Shown: in pieces, positions 1 to 7,194 of the stretch | How the letters are laid out: the number at the start of each line of letters is the position of its first letter | Numbering within the stretch: the first letter of the stretch is position 1 | Assembly: GCA_002482685.1 (NCBI GenBank) | Contig: DLGL01000078.1 | Coordinates: 1-40,080, forward strand | Source of the DNA: Bacteriovoracaceae bacterium UBA7695 | GTDB lineage: Bacteria > Bdellovibrionota > Bacteriovoracia > Bacteriovoracales > Bacteriovoracaceae | DNA: 40,080 nucleotides | Direction: 5' to 3' | Made by a program: the position numbers and the translations under genes | Notes under the pieces: model-generated | What the model saw: only the letters and a program-made list of their open reading frames with translations | What the model was told of the DNA's origin: nothing | Database searches by the model: none

Positions 1-626
1 GTCTGCTTGGCCTCATAGGCTTCAATAATATATTGCTGAACTTCACCTTTTTTATCCATCATCCGTTTAGAAATTTTCTGCGTGATCATGGTCATGATTG
101 AGAAGAGGATAACACTTGAAAAAAGGGGGATGAACGCCGGCCACAAATAGCCATCAGTTTGATTGAGCTTAGGAATTAAAACCCAGGCCGCAATAATCAG
201 GTTACCAATTTGAAGGAGTCCAAACCCAATAAAGGCCCGAAGATTATTAATGTCGTCAAAAAGCACCTGAAAAAGCTGCCCCTGACTTCTATCTTTGTAT
301 CGCTCAGGTGGAACCTTTTCTAAAAGCTCCAGAAGCTCCATTCGCAGAGTCTTTTGCTGAACGCGAGCGGGATAGAAAAACAAAAGGCGCGAAAATGTTC
401 TGAAAATGAAAATTCCGATGGCAAGTCCGACAAAGATCCAGATGGAGGCTTTTCCCAGATCACCAGTTGTCATGAGTTCTGTCAGTTTTCGAATCCGTTC
501 GGGGAGCTCGGCCTGAAAGACCTGTAAGACATAAAGACAGGTAAAGGCACCAAGATAGAACCACTTAAATTCTAAAGCATGATGGCCAACCCAGGGGACA
601 AATTTTCGGGACAATCGCAACGTCAT
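1..626 (-). CDS. ABC exporter, transmembrane domain (5' part only)
   Basis: The reading frame is open from the ATG at 626 to the window edge, giving 208 residues of a longer protein. Hydrophobic segments lie near residues 25-45, 63-80 and 135-185. A stretch around residues 95-125 (QKTLRMELLELLEKVPPERY, then GQLFQVLFDDINNLRAF) has the usual layout of the first cytoplasmic loop of type I ABC exporters, where the coupling helix is followed by a small residue, a leucine-rich turn and an acidic 'D...vr.f' segment. An in-frame TGA lies just upstream of the ATG, so this is the first possible start, although no good Shine-Dalgarno site precedes it. The ATP-binding domain, if fused, lies outside the window. 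The substrate cannot be judged. Family assignment is inferred from pattern only. Confidence 0.7.
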   Translation of the reverse strand, partial: MTLRLSRKFVPWVGHHALEFKWFYLGAFTCLYVLQVFQAELPERIRKLTELMTTGDLGKASIWIFVGLAIGIFIFRTFSRLLFFYPARVQQKTLRMELLELLEKVPPERYKDRSQGQLFQVLFDDINNLRAFIGFGLLQIGNLIIAAWVLIPKLNQTDGYLWPAFIPLFSSVILFSIMTMITQKISKRMMDKKGEVQQYIIEAYEAKQ

Positions 627-724
627 AGGTCAGAAAATTTAGTTCATTTATCGCTCAAAGTCATGGCGAATAGTGAGAAAGAATGATGACATCCTGTAGA
701 TTTCTTTTTAACATGTTGAGCACT

Positions 725-799
725 GCGAGGTTAGCTCAGGGGTAGAGTTCTTGGTCGACATCCAAGCTGTCATAGGTTCAAATCCTATACCTCGCACCA
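725..799 (+). tRNA. tRNA-Val (anticodon GAC), CCA encoded
   Basis: A full cloverleaf can be drawn. The acceptor stem is GCGAGGT/ACCTCGC (725-731 with 789-795), followed by discriminator A796 and an encoded CCA at 797-799. The D stem is GCTC/GAGT with a G-U pair. The anticodon stem is CTTGG/CCAAG (750-754 with 762-766). The variable loop has five bases, and the T arm is ATAGG-TTCAAAT-CCTAT. The anticodon loop is TCGACAT, so the anticodon is GAC (757-759), reading GUC and GUU valine codons. Position 33 (base 756) is C instead of the near-universal U. All stems pair well, so the gene looks intact apart from that base. Confidence 0.93.
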
Positions 800-840
800 T
801 TTTCTTTTGGCATCAAGTCAGATCCGCATTAAGCTTAGCC

Positions 841-1821
841 ATGCTTTATACCTACACAAAAATTATCGTCTACTTGCTTGAGTACAATTTTTTGAGACTT
901 ATCTCTAAGGTTTTCGGCTGGCCATTTGCGCCTCCACCAAAGCTCACACAGGTTCAAAAACAAACCATCAACTCCGCCTTTAAAGCTCTCATTAATAGAT
1001 GGAAAGTTGTGCAAGAGAAGTTTCCAGGAAGCAATGAAATTTCAAGTCCTGCTAACCATCTTGTTAGATTCGGTTTGATCCTTAAAGACCTCCCGGGATT
1101 TCTGACGAGGAAAAATCAAAAGAACTCAAGAGATTTACTTCGGATAAACTTCCCTGCTGAATGTCCTGACTATTTCAAAAGAAATTATCACTATCAGACT
1201 GACGGATATTTTTCTTATGACTCGGCTTCCAGGTATGATCACCAAATCGAAATTCTTTTTCTAGGTACAGCCCATATCATGAGAAAGGTGGCCTATGCAG
1301 AGTTGGGAGATGTGATTAAAGGCAATGAAAACGTTTTGGAATTCGGTGCGGGTTCAGGAGCTTCAGGCCATCAATTCAAAAGCTTATTTCCCGATACTTC
1401 ACTTGATATCCTCGAGCCTGGAGCTGAGTACCTGAACTACGCCAGGAAAACGTATTCGCAAACCTTTAATCAGTTTATTCCAAAGTTCATGGAGAATTTT
1501 AAATCAGATAAAAAGTATGATGTTGTATTCAGTTGCTTTGTGATGCATGAAATTCCTGTTTCGTATTGGGATACAGTCACGACTTCCATAAAAGAAGCAC
1601 TCAAAACTGGTGGTCATCTGCTCATCATTGATAGTCAGCAAAACTGCGACAAGTCTGCTCATCAGTTTGCTCTGGATCAGTTTGGTGAGGATTTTTATGA
1701 GCCTTATTTCCCCGAGTTCAGGGAGAGATCCCTTGAAGACTATTTCCAGGAAAAGGGTTTTCGATTAATCAGAAAGAATGAAGTTCTGTTTTCGAAAACC
1801 CTGTTATTTTCTTTATCTTAA
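841..1821 (+). CDS. class I SAM-dependent methyltransferase
   Basis: A 326-residue protein with a clear Rossmann-type methyltransferase core. Motif I is VLEFGAGSGASG (about residues 165-176), and an acidic residue at the end of the next strand (ILEPGAEYL) is expected to bind the SAM ribose. Further on, DVVFSCFVMHEI and GGHLLIIDS match motifs IV and V. The region before motif I, with YHYQTDGYFSYDSAS, is a family-specific N-terminal domain that I cannot tie to a substrate. The ATG at 841 is preferred: the longer frame starts at a TTG inside the tRNA gene and would overlap it. No strong ribosome-binding site is visible at 841, so the start stays uncertain. The 3' end overlaps the convergent GST gene by 9 bases. 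Confidence 0.8.
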   Translation: MLYTYTKIIVYLLEYNFLRLISKVFGWPFAPPPKLTQVQKQTINSAFKALINRWKVVQEKFPGSNEISSPANHLVRFGLILKDLPGFLTRKNQKNSRDLLRINFPAECPDYFKRNYHYQTDGYFSYDSASRYDHQIEILFLGTAHIMRKVAYAELGDVIKGNENVLEFGAGSGASGHQFKSLFPDTSLDILEPGAEYLNYARKTYSQTFNQFIPKFMENFKSDKKYDVVFSCFVMHEIPVSYWDTVTTSIKEALKTGGHLLIIDSQQNCDKSAHQFALDQFGEDFYEPYFPEFRERSLEDYFQEKGFRLIRKNEVLFSKTLLFSLS

Positions 1822-2460
1822 GGGCCCGGCATGGGCATCCTTATAAAGTTTCTCATGTTCACTCAAAGCGCGCTTGAAAGCCGGTCTTGATTCATTTCTT
1901 TCAACATACCTGAAGAGATTCTTATGTCCGCTCAACACATCCATAAAACTCGCGGATTTAAGAACCGTCGTCATAATGATATCTGCGATACTAAAACTCT
2001 CACCTAAAAAGTCTCTATCTCCAAGTTTTTCAGAAACTATTCTTAAACGTTCGTCGAGTAAGTTTTTGGCCTTAGACTTAACAATCTCCGAAACATCCTT
2101 ATCATCCTTTAAAAGAAAATAATGAAACATCCACGGTTCGATTGAATTTAAAGCAGCAAACAACCAGGTGAAAACATGGGCGCGTTCATTCTCGTCAGAA
2201 GGAAGAAGCTTATTGTTTTTCAGGGCCAGATGAAGAAGAATGGCTCCAGACTCAAACATACATAAATCCCCTGACGTAAAATAGGGAACTTGTCCGAAAG
2301 GCTGATTTTTCATATACTCAGGCTTCTTTGTTTCAGGGTGAGGATAACGAATCTCCTCGTAGGATTGACCCATTTCTTCTAAGGCCCAGCGGACACGAAG
2401 CTCGCGGACTAGACCTTTAGTGAAGTCCGGAATTCCAGTCAGGACGCTAAATCGGTTCAT
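1813..2460 (-). CDS. glutathione S-transferase family protein
   Basis: 215 residues, the normal size for soluble GSTs. The N-terminal thioredoxin-like half holds RELRVRWALEEMGQSYEEI and the diagnostic cis-proline/glutathione-site stretch GQVPYFTSGDLCMFESGAIL (about residues 56-75). The C-terminal half is helical, with SIADIIMTTVLK matching the conserved N-capping/hydrophobic staple region of GSTs. It overlaps the upstream SRPBCC gene by ATGA, so the two are probably translationally coupled and belong to the operon headed by the TetR gene. A likely role is conjugation or reduction of an electrophilic compound that the regulator senses. The substrate is not visible. Confidence 0.88.
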   Translation of the reverse strand: MNRFSVLTGIPDFTKGLVRELRVRWALEEMGQSYEEIRYPHPETKKPEYMKNQPFGQVPYFTSGDLCMFESGAILLHLALKNNKLLPSDENERAHVFTWLFAALNSIEPWMFHYFLLKDDKDVSEIVKSKAKNLLDERLRIVSEKLGDRDFLGESFSIADIIMTTVLKSASFMDVLSGHKNLFRYVERNESRPAFKRALSEHEKLYKDAHAGPLR

Positions 2461-2900
2461 TGATTTATCTCCGGTTCAACCAGTTGGGCCAGCTTAACGA
2501 GTGACTCCTGCCAACCCAGGTAGCACATTTCTGCTGGTATCATATCAGGGATGCCTTCCTGCTTTATGTTGATTTCTGTTCCACACATAACTTCCTTAAA
2601 GAGAATCGTTACCGTCATCTCTCCAGGGAGATTTGGATTATCAAATTTATCTTTATAAACCAATTGCTCATTTTCTTTGATGATCGTGAAGGTTCCTGTC
2701 CAAGAGTGTTTTTCCTCATTGGTAAAATTTGTGAAAGACATTTTGTAAGCACCGCCGACTTTAAAATCAAAAGAGTGAACCTGACAGATAAACCCAAACG
2801 GCGGAAGCCAAACAGCCTTGGCCTCTGGATTTGAGAATGCACGGAACACACGGGATACGGGAGCTTTAAGGACACGGTGTAAATTGACTGAGTTTGACAT
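2457..2900 (-). CDS. SRPBCC (AHSA1-like) ligand-binding domain protein
   Basis: 147 residues forming one START/AHSA1-like domain: LHRVLKAPVSRVFRAFSNPE at the N-terminus, then WLPPFGF, a central GGAYKMSFTNF strand, EEKHSWTGTFTIIKENEQLV and C-terminal WQESLVKLAQLVE. This order is typical of the 'activator of Hsp90 ATPase 1-like' family of small bacterial proteins, which bind hydrophobic ligands and are often encoded beside ArsR or TetR regulators. A strong Shine-Dalgarno sequence (GAGGAGG) sits 4 bases before the ATG. Middle gene of a tetR-SRPBCC-GST operon, overlapping the GST gene by four bases. No enzymatic function can be assigned. Confidence 0.85.
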   Translation of the reverse strand: MSNSVNLHRVLKAPVSRVFRAFSNPEAKAVWLPPFGFICQVHSFDFKVGGAYKMSFTNFTNEEKHSWTGTFTIIKENEQLVYKDKFDNPNLPGEMTVTILFKEVMCGTEINIKQEGIPDMIPAEMCYLGWQESLVKLAQLVEPEINQ

Positions 2901-2917
2901 ATATCCTCCTCGGAATA

Positions 2918-3532
2918 TTAACTTTTAAAAAGTAAACGAAGATAGTTTTCCAGATGATCAATACTTTCTGCGGCCGTACGGATGTCTCCGCTAGCCTTTG
3001 CCAGAATAAATGATCCTTGAATGACCGCCTGCGTGTGGAGAGCAAGACTGCTGGAAGTCCAGCTAGCTTTTGGACTGTAAAGTTTTTTTGCTTCGCTCAG
3101 GTCACTCTCTAGAACTTCGGCATGACCAAAGATCGAATTAAAGCAGGCCTTGTTAATTTCAGGATGTGATTGATAGACTTCTTGAATCATGGTCCCTACC
3201 AGACAAGTAAATTCTGGAAGCTCTCCGTTTAGGATCTCTTTTCTAAACCGAACGTAACCAAGAATTCTATCAAGCGGATCTTTGTTTAGATGATAAGGCG
3301 CCAAACGAAAAAACTCACTGGTCACTTGTGCCCAGCGGTTTGCCGCTGCCACTCCCAGATCTTCTTTAGAGGTGAAGTTGTGAAAGAAAGTTCCCTTACT
3401 CACTCCCGCGGCTTCACAAAGATCATCCACGGTCGTGGATGTATATCCCTTTGAACGGATGAGTTTAGTGGCAGCTTCAAGGAGGAGTTCACGAGAAGAT
3501 TTTTTATCTGGGTTCGATATTGGTCGTGCCAT
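2918..3532 (-). CDS. TetR-family transcriptional repressor
   Basis: 204 residues. The N-terminal helix-turn-helix is clear: LLLEAATKLIRSKGYTSTTV, DDLCEAAGVSKGTFFHNFTS and KEDLGVAA (about residues 16-64) follow the TetR consensus closely. The C-terminal ligand-binding domain is helical and resembles the YcdC/AcrR-type C-terminal fold only loosely. It heads an operon with an SRPBCC protein and a GST, suggesting it senses an electrophile or hydrophobic compound. Its own promoter overlaps a palindromic operator, so autoregulation is likely. The -10 box ends only 6 bases before the ATG and there is no ribosome-binding site, so the transcript is probably leaderless. No alternative Met exists downstream before the HTH. 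Confidence 0.92.
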   Translation of the reverse strand: MARPISNPDKKSSRELLLEAATKLIRSKGYTSTTVDDLCEAAGVSKGTFFHNFTSKEDLGVAAANRWAQVTSEFFRLAPYHLNKDPLDRILGYVRFRKEILNGELPEFTCLVGTMIQEVYQSHPEINKACFNSIFGHAEVLESDLSEAKKLYSPKASWTSSSLALHTQAVIQGSFILAKASGDIRTAAESIDHLENYLRLLFKS

Positions 3533-3538
3533 CCAATT

Positions 3539-3567
3539 AATATACTGACTGGTCGGTACATTGTCAA
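3539..3567 (-). promoter_or_regulatory. tetR promoter with TetR-type operator in the spacer
   Basis: On the minus strand a near-consensus sigma-70 promoter reads TTGACA (3562-3567), a 17-base spacer and TATATT (3539-3544). The spacer contains the imperfect palindrome ACCGACCAGTCAGT (3544-3557), of the ACCGAC/GTCGGT type often bound by TetR repressors. Binding there would block RNA polymerase. The operator also lies upstream of the divergent flavin reductase gene, which may be co-regulated, but I see no convincing promoter for that gene. Confidence 0.75.
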
Positions 3568-3646
3568 GATTACGAAATTAATGTTTAATTTTGAACAGTT
3601 AAGATACCATCTCCCTAGAACTAAATCTTTTAAAGCGGGAATCGAC

Positions 3647-4162
3647 ATGGTTATTTTTGCAATCTCTGGAAGTCTAAGAGAAGGATCATCTAATACAGAA
3701 ATCCTGAAAAAGATTAAGCTACATCTTCCTAAAAGCACCGAATTTATTCTTTATGATGGTCTCTCTCGCCTTCCTCATTTTAATCCTGACATGGATAAAG
3801 AAAATGTCCCGGCCGAGGTGGTTGAACTCAGAGGAATGATAAAGCGCTCAAATGCCATGATTATCTCTACACCTGAATATGCCCATGGAATCCCGGGATC
3901 TTTAAAAAATGCTCTGGACTGGATGGTCAGCACAACTGTTCTGGAAAACAAACCAATGGCAGTGATCTTTGGTTCTGCTTCTGAAGGAAATTTTGCTAAA
4001 GATGCACTTGTTGAAGTACTCAAAACAGTGTCGGCCAGAATTATGCCGGAAACTCTCGTTCAAATTTCTGCTTCACAGGAAAAAGTGGATGATTTTAACT
4101 TAAGTGATGATCTTAAGAATCTATTGGATAATCTTTTATCCCAAACGGTTCTTAAATCTTAA
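3647..4162 (+). CDS. NAD(P)H-dependent FMN reductase (flavodoxin-like)
   Basis: 171 residues from the ATG at 3647, a normal size for the NADPH-dependent FMN reductase/chromate reductase family. The FMN phosphate loop GSLREGSSN lies at residues 8-16 right after the first strand, and the second flavin-contact motif PEYAHGIPGSLKNALDW is at 76-92. The family usually begins 3-6 residues before the first strand (MVIFAISGS), so this start is preferred over an ATG 66 bases upstream that adds a non-conserved 22-residue extension. It is divergent from the tetR operon and separated from it by the operator. Probable role: two-electron reduction of flavins, quinones or electrophiles, which fits the neighbouring GST. 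Confidence 0.87.
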   Translation: MVIFAISGSLREGSSNTEILKKIKLHLPKSTEFILYDGLSRLPHFNPDMDKENVPAEVVELRGMIKRSNAMIISTPEYAHGIPGSLKNALDWMVSTTVLENKPMAVIFGSASEGNFAKDALVEVLKTVSARIMPETLVQISASQEKVDDFNLSDDLKNLLDNLLSQTVLKS

Positions 4163-4172
4163 AAGATTGTTT

Positions 4173-4919
4173 ATGAAGATAATGATTCTAAATTCTTTAT
4201 TCCTTCTTCTGACAGGCTGTGCAGCTAAAAAACATGTGCTGGTTGCACCAGACCACTACCTGAATCTTAATAAACAGCACGCGGCCAAGCACAAGATTTG
4301 TATTGAACAGAAGAAACAAGTTCTCAACCGTGCAATCACACGTACGGAACAAGCTGAACTCAATGATGAAAACTTTTTCTTTGTCCGTGATGAAAAGAAG
4401 GCACTGGACTACATCAACAAGTTTGATATTTCTAAATTTGCCAATTTTGAGAGTCAACTTGAAAACCGTGCAATCATCGGTGCCTGTGTTCTTAAAAAAG
4501 ATAAGGACTATAAGTCTTGCGACTCCATGATGGCGGCCTATGAATATTTTAGAGGCATGATTTATGGACTTAGGCAGTATTCGTGGTCAGGTCAAACCTC
4601 AGAATCAGCTATTTCTCAAACATTAAGTTATTTAAAGTATGTAACTACAAATGATCCTTCGCTGATGGATATCATTCTTGTAAACGATTTACTCATGCGT
4701 CTGGCAGATCAAGGTTCCGTTAAAGGTGAACTCTACTCCAGGGCCATCGGTTTTAGGCACGATGCTGAGAAACTTCACAAAGACCTACGAAAAAAAATGA
4801 GAAAACTTGCAAAGAAAGAAGTCAACTGCAAGGACGTTCAGGAATTTCACGAATACGAACGTAAAGAAGTCAAAGATCTATCCGAAGATTTTTCTAAAAT
4901 CTTAGAGGATGCCACTTAG
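4173..4919 (+). CDS. lipoprotein of unknown function, paralogue of its convergent neighbour
   Basis: 248 residues starting MKIMILNSLFLLLTGC, a typical lipoprotein signal peptide with lipobox LLTG-C. The ATG at 4173 is chosen because it places the signal peptide at the N-terminus; the longer frame runs back into the flavin reductase gene. The mature part is rich in charged helices and ends in a probable coiled coil (HDAEKLHKDLRKKMRKLAKK). Cysteines occur at spaced positions (KICIEQ, GACVLK, KSCDSM, VNCKDV). The convergent lipoprotein at 4923-5642 has the same plan: a FxRD segment, a [YF]F[RQ]G aromatic helix, and a late Cys-Lys/Asp. No known family recognised. Four bases separate the two stop codons. 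Confidence 0.8.
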   Translation: MKIMILNSLFLLLTGCAAKKHVLVAPDHYLNLNKQHAAKHKICIEQKKQVLNRAITRTEQAELNDENFFFVRDEKKALDYINKFDISKFANFESQLENRAIIGACVLKKDKDYKSCDSMMAAYEYFRGMIYGLRQYSWSGQTSESAISQTLSYLKYVTTNDPSLMDIILVNDLLMRLADQGSVKGELYSRAIGFRHDAEKLHKDLRKKMRKLAKKEVNCKDVQEFHEYERKEVKDLSEDFSKILEDAT

Positions 4920-4922
4920 CCT

Positions 4923-5642
4923 CTAGATACGTTTGAGGAGTTCTCTTATTTTTTTTCCCACATCCTCAGAATAGGCCAATTCATCTCGAACAATGTCCAT
5001 CTTATCGCAATCTAAATTTCGGGAATCCTTAAATTTATTTTTTAGATTTTGCACGTAATTTTGGGAATCAAGCATAATTTCCTTGATCTCCGGGTGCAAT
5101 TTTTCATTCACAATTTGATTTACACTCAACTCATCAAGGGCACTTAAAGCGATTAATCGATTTAAGAGTGGAAAATCCCCTTCAGAATAATAACGGATAT
5201 AATCGAGAGCTACTTTTTTACCTTCCAGTTGAAGATCTGTGGGCCATGGATATTTTTTTAGTGCTAGGGCCAGGCCTTGAAAGAACTGCATCTCATCCAT
5301 GTAGAGAACACACGTATCTGTTTTATTAAATTCCTCATTGAACCGCTTCATTGATTCAACCGTGCACTCTCTGATAATATTTTTGTAAAGATCGATTGTT
5401 TTTGAGGTTAGCCCCTGGGTTGTATCGAAATTAGATAATACATCCCGGGCCAGGGTCTGATCCCGGGTAAATTCGATATTTCCTTTTTTATCAATTGAGA
5501 AACCTTTTTTTACGACGTTCTCTTTGTACTCACGACAATTCTGGATCTCATTGCCTGTTATTCGGACATCTTTAATCGGCGCCTCTTTCTTCGTTTGTGA
5601 ACAGGCCGACGTGATCAAGACGCAAAGAAATAGAAATTTCAT
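4923..5642 (-). CDS. lipoprotein of unknown function, paralogue of its convergent neighbour
   Basis: 239 residues with lipoprotein signal MKFLFLCVLITSAC and a Shine-Dalgarno GGAGAG just upstream. The mature chain is helical and charged, with cysteines at NCREYK, ECTVES, TCVLYM and LDCDKM. It resembles the lipoprotein at 4173-4919: FTRDQTLARDVLSNFD against FVRDEKKALDYINKFD, and FFQGLALALKKYPW against YFRGMIYGLRQYSW, with a matching final Cys region. This suggests an old duplication followed by inversion. Function is unknown. Location is predicted to be the periplasmic face of a membrane. Confidence 0.8.
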   Translation of the reverse strand: MKFLFLCVLITSACSQTKKEAPIKDVRITGNEIQNCREYKENVVKKGFSIDKKGNIEFTRDQTLARDVLSNFDTTQGLTSKTIDLYKNIIRECTVESMKRFNEEFNKTDTCVLYMDEMQFFQGLALALKKYPWPTDLQLEGKKVALDYIRYYSEGDFPLLNRLIALSALDELSVNQIVNEKLHPEIKEIMLDSQNYVQNLKNKFKDSRNLDCDKMDIVRDELAYSEDVGKKIRELLKRI

Positions 5643-5674
5643 GAACTCTCCAGGATATCATTTCAAATATGCTA

Positions 5675-6385
5675 TCACTGCTTGAGTTTTATGTCCCTGG
5701 ATTCTTCAGAATACTCATTGACTCGTTTCCAATTTACGACATTCCAAAAGTTAGAGAGATATTTCACCCGTTCATTCCGGTACTTTAAGTAGTAGGCATG
5801 CTCCCAAATATCGGCACCAAGAATAGGAATGCCTCTAACTAGAACATCATTCATTAATGGATTATCCTGATTGGGAGTCGCAGTGATTTCAAGCCGGCCC
5901 TTGGTATTTCGAATCAACCAAACCCATCCAGATCCGAAAAGCTCTTTACCCTTTGCTTCAAAATCTGTTTTGAATTTTTTCACAGAACCAAAAGTTTCCG
6001 CAATTTCTTTTTCAAGACTCTTGGGCATCGTATTGCTGGACTCATCACGGCTCAGAATATCCCAAAAAAAAGTATGATTCCAGTGCCCACCTGCATTGTT
6101 TCTGACCTTCTCAGATTTCTGAGAAGCCGAATTAAAAATATCCATCATCGAGACACCTTTTTTCTTCAGGTTTTCATTCAAGGCTTTAACATACCCCTGG
6201 TGGTGAAGATCATGATGAATCAGCATCGTCTCACTATCGATAAATGGCTCTAAACTATTGGCCGGATAAGGCAAAGAACTGAGCTCAAAAGGTGATTTAA
6301 GATCGATTAAACTTTGTAAACTTGCATGTGAAAGGTGGGGTAACAAAAGTAAACTAAATCCGAGAACTAAAGATAACAATTTCAT
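5675..6385 (-). CDS. exported superoxide dismutase, Mn-type
   Basis: 236 residues with an N-terminal signal peptide (MKLLSLVLGFSLLLLPHLSHA), so the enzyme is predicted to act in the periplasm, converting superoxide to peroxide and oxygen. The start at 6385 has AAGGA nearby and begins exactly at the signal peptide; a longer frame adds 30 unlikely residues. Metal ligands of the Fe/Mn SOD family are all present: H57 (LIHHDLHHQGYV), H104 (GGHWNHTFFW), D192 and H196 (ADIWEHAYY). The active-site Gln is at Q173 (ATPNQDNPL), the Mn-SOD position, while the Fe-SOD Gln position holds Gly100, so manganese or cambialistic use is inferred. An exported enzyme fits defence against external superoxide. Confidence 0.93.
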   Translation of the reverse strand: MKLLSLVLGFSLLLLPHLSHASLQSLIDLKSPFELSSLPYPANSLEPFIDSETMLIHHDLHHQGYVKALNENLKKKGVSMMDIFNSASQKSEKVRNNAGGHWNHTFFWDILSRDESSNTMPKSLEKEIAETFGSVKKFKTDFEAKGKELFGSGWVWLIRNTKGRLEITATPNQDNPLMNDVLVRGIPILGADIWEHAYYLKYRNERVKYLSNFWNVVNWKRVNEYSEESRDIKLKQ

Positions 6386-6522
6386 ACCATTCCTTTGATG
6401 AGAGTCGACCTTAAGGGCATCATAGAAACTAATTACTTGAGGGTCACCACTCACCCGGTCAAACGGTAGCGGCAAAGAAAATTATCATTGTGTATTTTAT
6501 AGATTTACCCGACCATAGATCT

Positions 6523-7194
6523 ATGAAAGTTGTGCTTTTCTTTACACTTTTAATCATAGCAGGTTGTGCCACTACTCCCGCCCCTAAGAGCGACGAGGAG
6601 CTGGTTATCACGGAGGTCTATCCTGATAAAGGCACGGCCATGGTCAGGCAAGATATAGAACATATGATTCGGATTTATGACCTGACCCCACTTATCTTCA
6701 CCCACAAAATCGAGATCGAATCAAGAAAGGTCCCATCTCGCTCTCACCCTGTTTTAACTTTGAATACACGTTTTGCTGAGAATCCTCAAAAAATCCTGGC
6801 AAGTTTTATTCATGAACAACTGCATTGGTGGACTTCAATGAATAGGGTCCAGACTCTTAAGGCCATCGCCGAACTTGAGCGAAAGTTTCCCGGAGCACCA
6901 CGGGAAGGGAAAAATAAAACTAACAAAACGACCTATGAGCATTTGATTGTTTGTTTACTTGAATACGATGCTTTAGCTTTTTATCTGGATAAAAAGAAGG
7001 CTACAAAAACTATCTGGGAATTTATAAACAGGGACCGGATCTACCCGTGGTCGTATTCCAAAGTGCTTAAGAATTACGCCACAATTAATCAGATTATTTT
7101 AAGGAATAAACTAAAACCAAAAATTCTTATCCCGACTCAGAAGCCAACAAAAAAGCCCTTACTTTCACCTGCAAGAAGACTTAAAAACTTATAA
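6523..7194 (+). CDS. lipoprotein with HEXXH metalloprotease-like motif
   Basis: 223 residues starting MKVVLFFTLLIIAGC, a lipoprotein signal with lipobox IAG-C15. The motif SFIHEQLHWW holds HEQLH (residues 97-101), the HEXXH zinc signature of metallopeptidases. E139 (TTYEHLIV) and E147 (LLEYDAL) are candidates for a third, gluzincin-like ligand. The surrounding hydrophobic residues fit a buried catalytic helix. The C-terminus is basic. The ATG at 6523 is preferred because it puts the signal peptide first; a GTG at 6490 would extend it by 11 polar residues. The 3' end overlaps the convergent VWA gene by 58 bases, which is unusually long. I recognise no named family; protease activity is a hypothesis. 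Confidence 0.72.
   Translation: MKVVLFFTLLIIAGCATTPAPKSDEELVITEVYPDKGTAMVRQDIEHMIRIYDLTPLIFTHKIEIESRKVPSRSHPVLTLNTRFAENPQKILASFIHEQLHWWTSMNRVQTLKAIAELERKFPGAPREGKNKTNKTTYEHLIVCLLEYDALAFYLDKKKATKTIWEFINRDRIYPWSYSKVLKNYATINQIILRNKLKPKILIPTQKPTKKPLLSPARRLKNL

Noticed and set aside
751..840. Longer start (TTG at 751) for the methyltransferase gene
   Set aside because: It lies inside the anticodon arm of the tRNA-Val gene; the ATG at 841 removes the conflict.
3581..3646. 22-residue N-terminal extension of the flavin reductase
   Set aside because: No ribosome-binding site, and the family starts right at the first strand, which matches the ATG at 3647.
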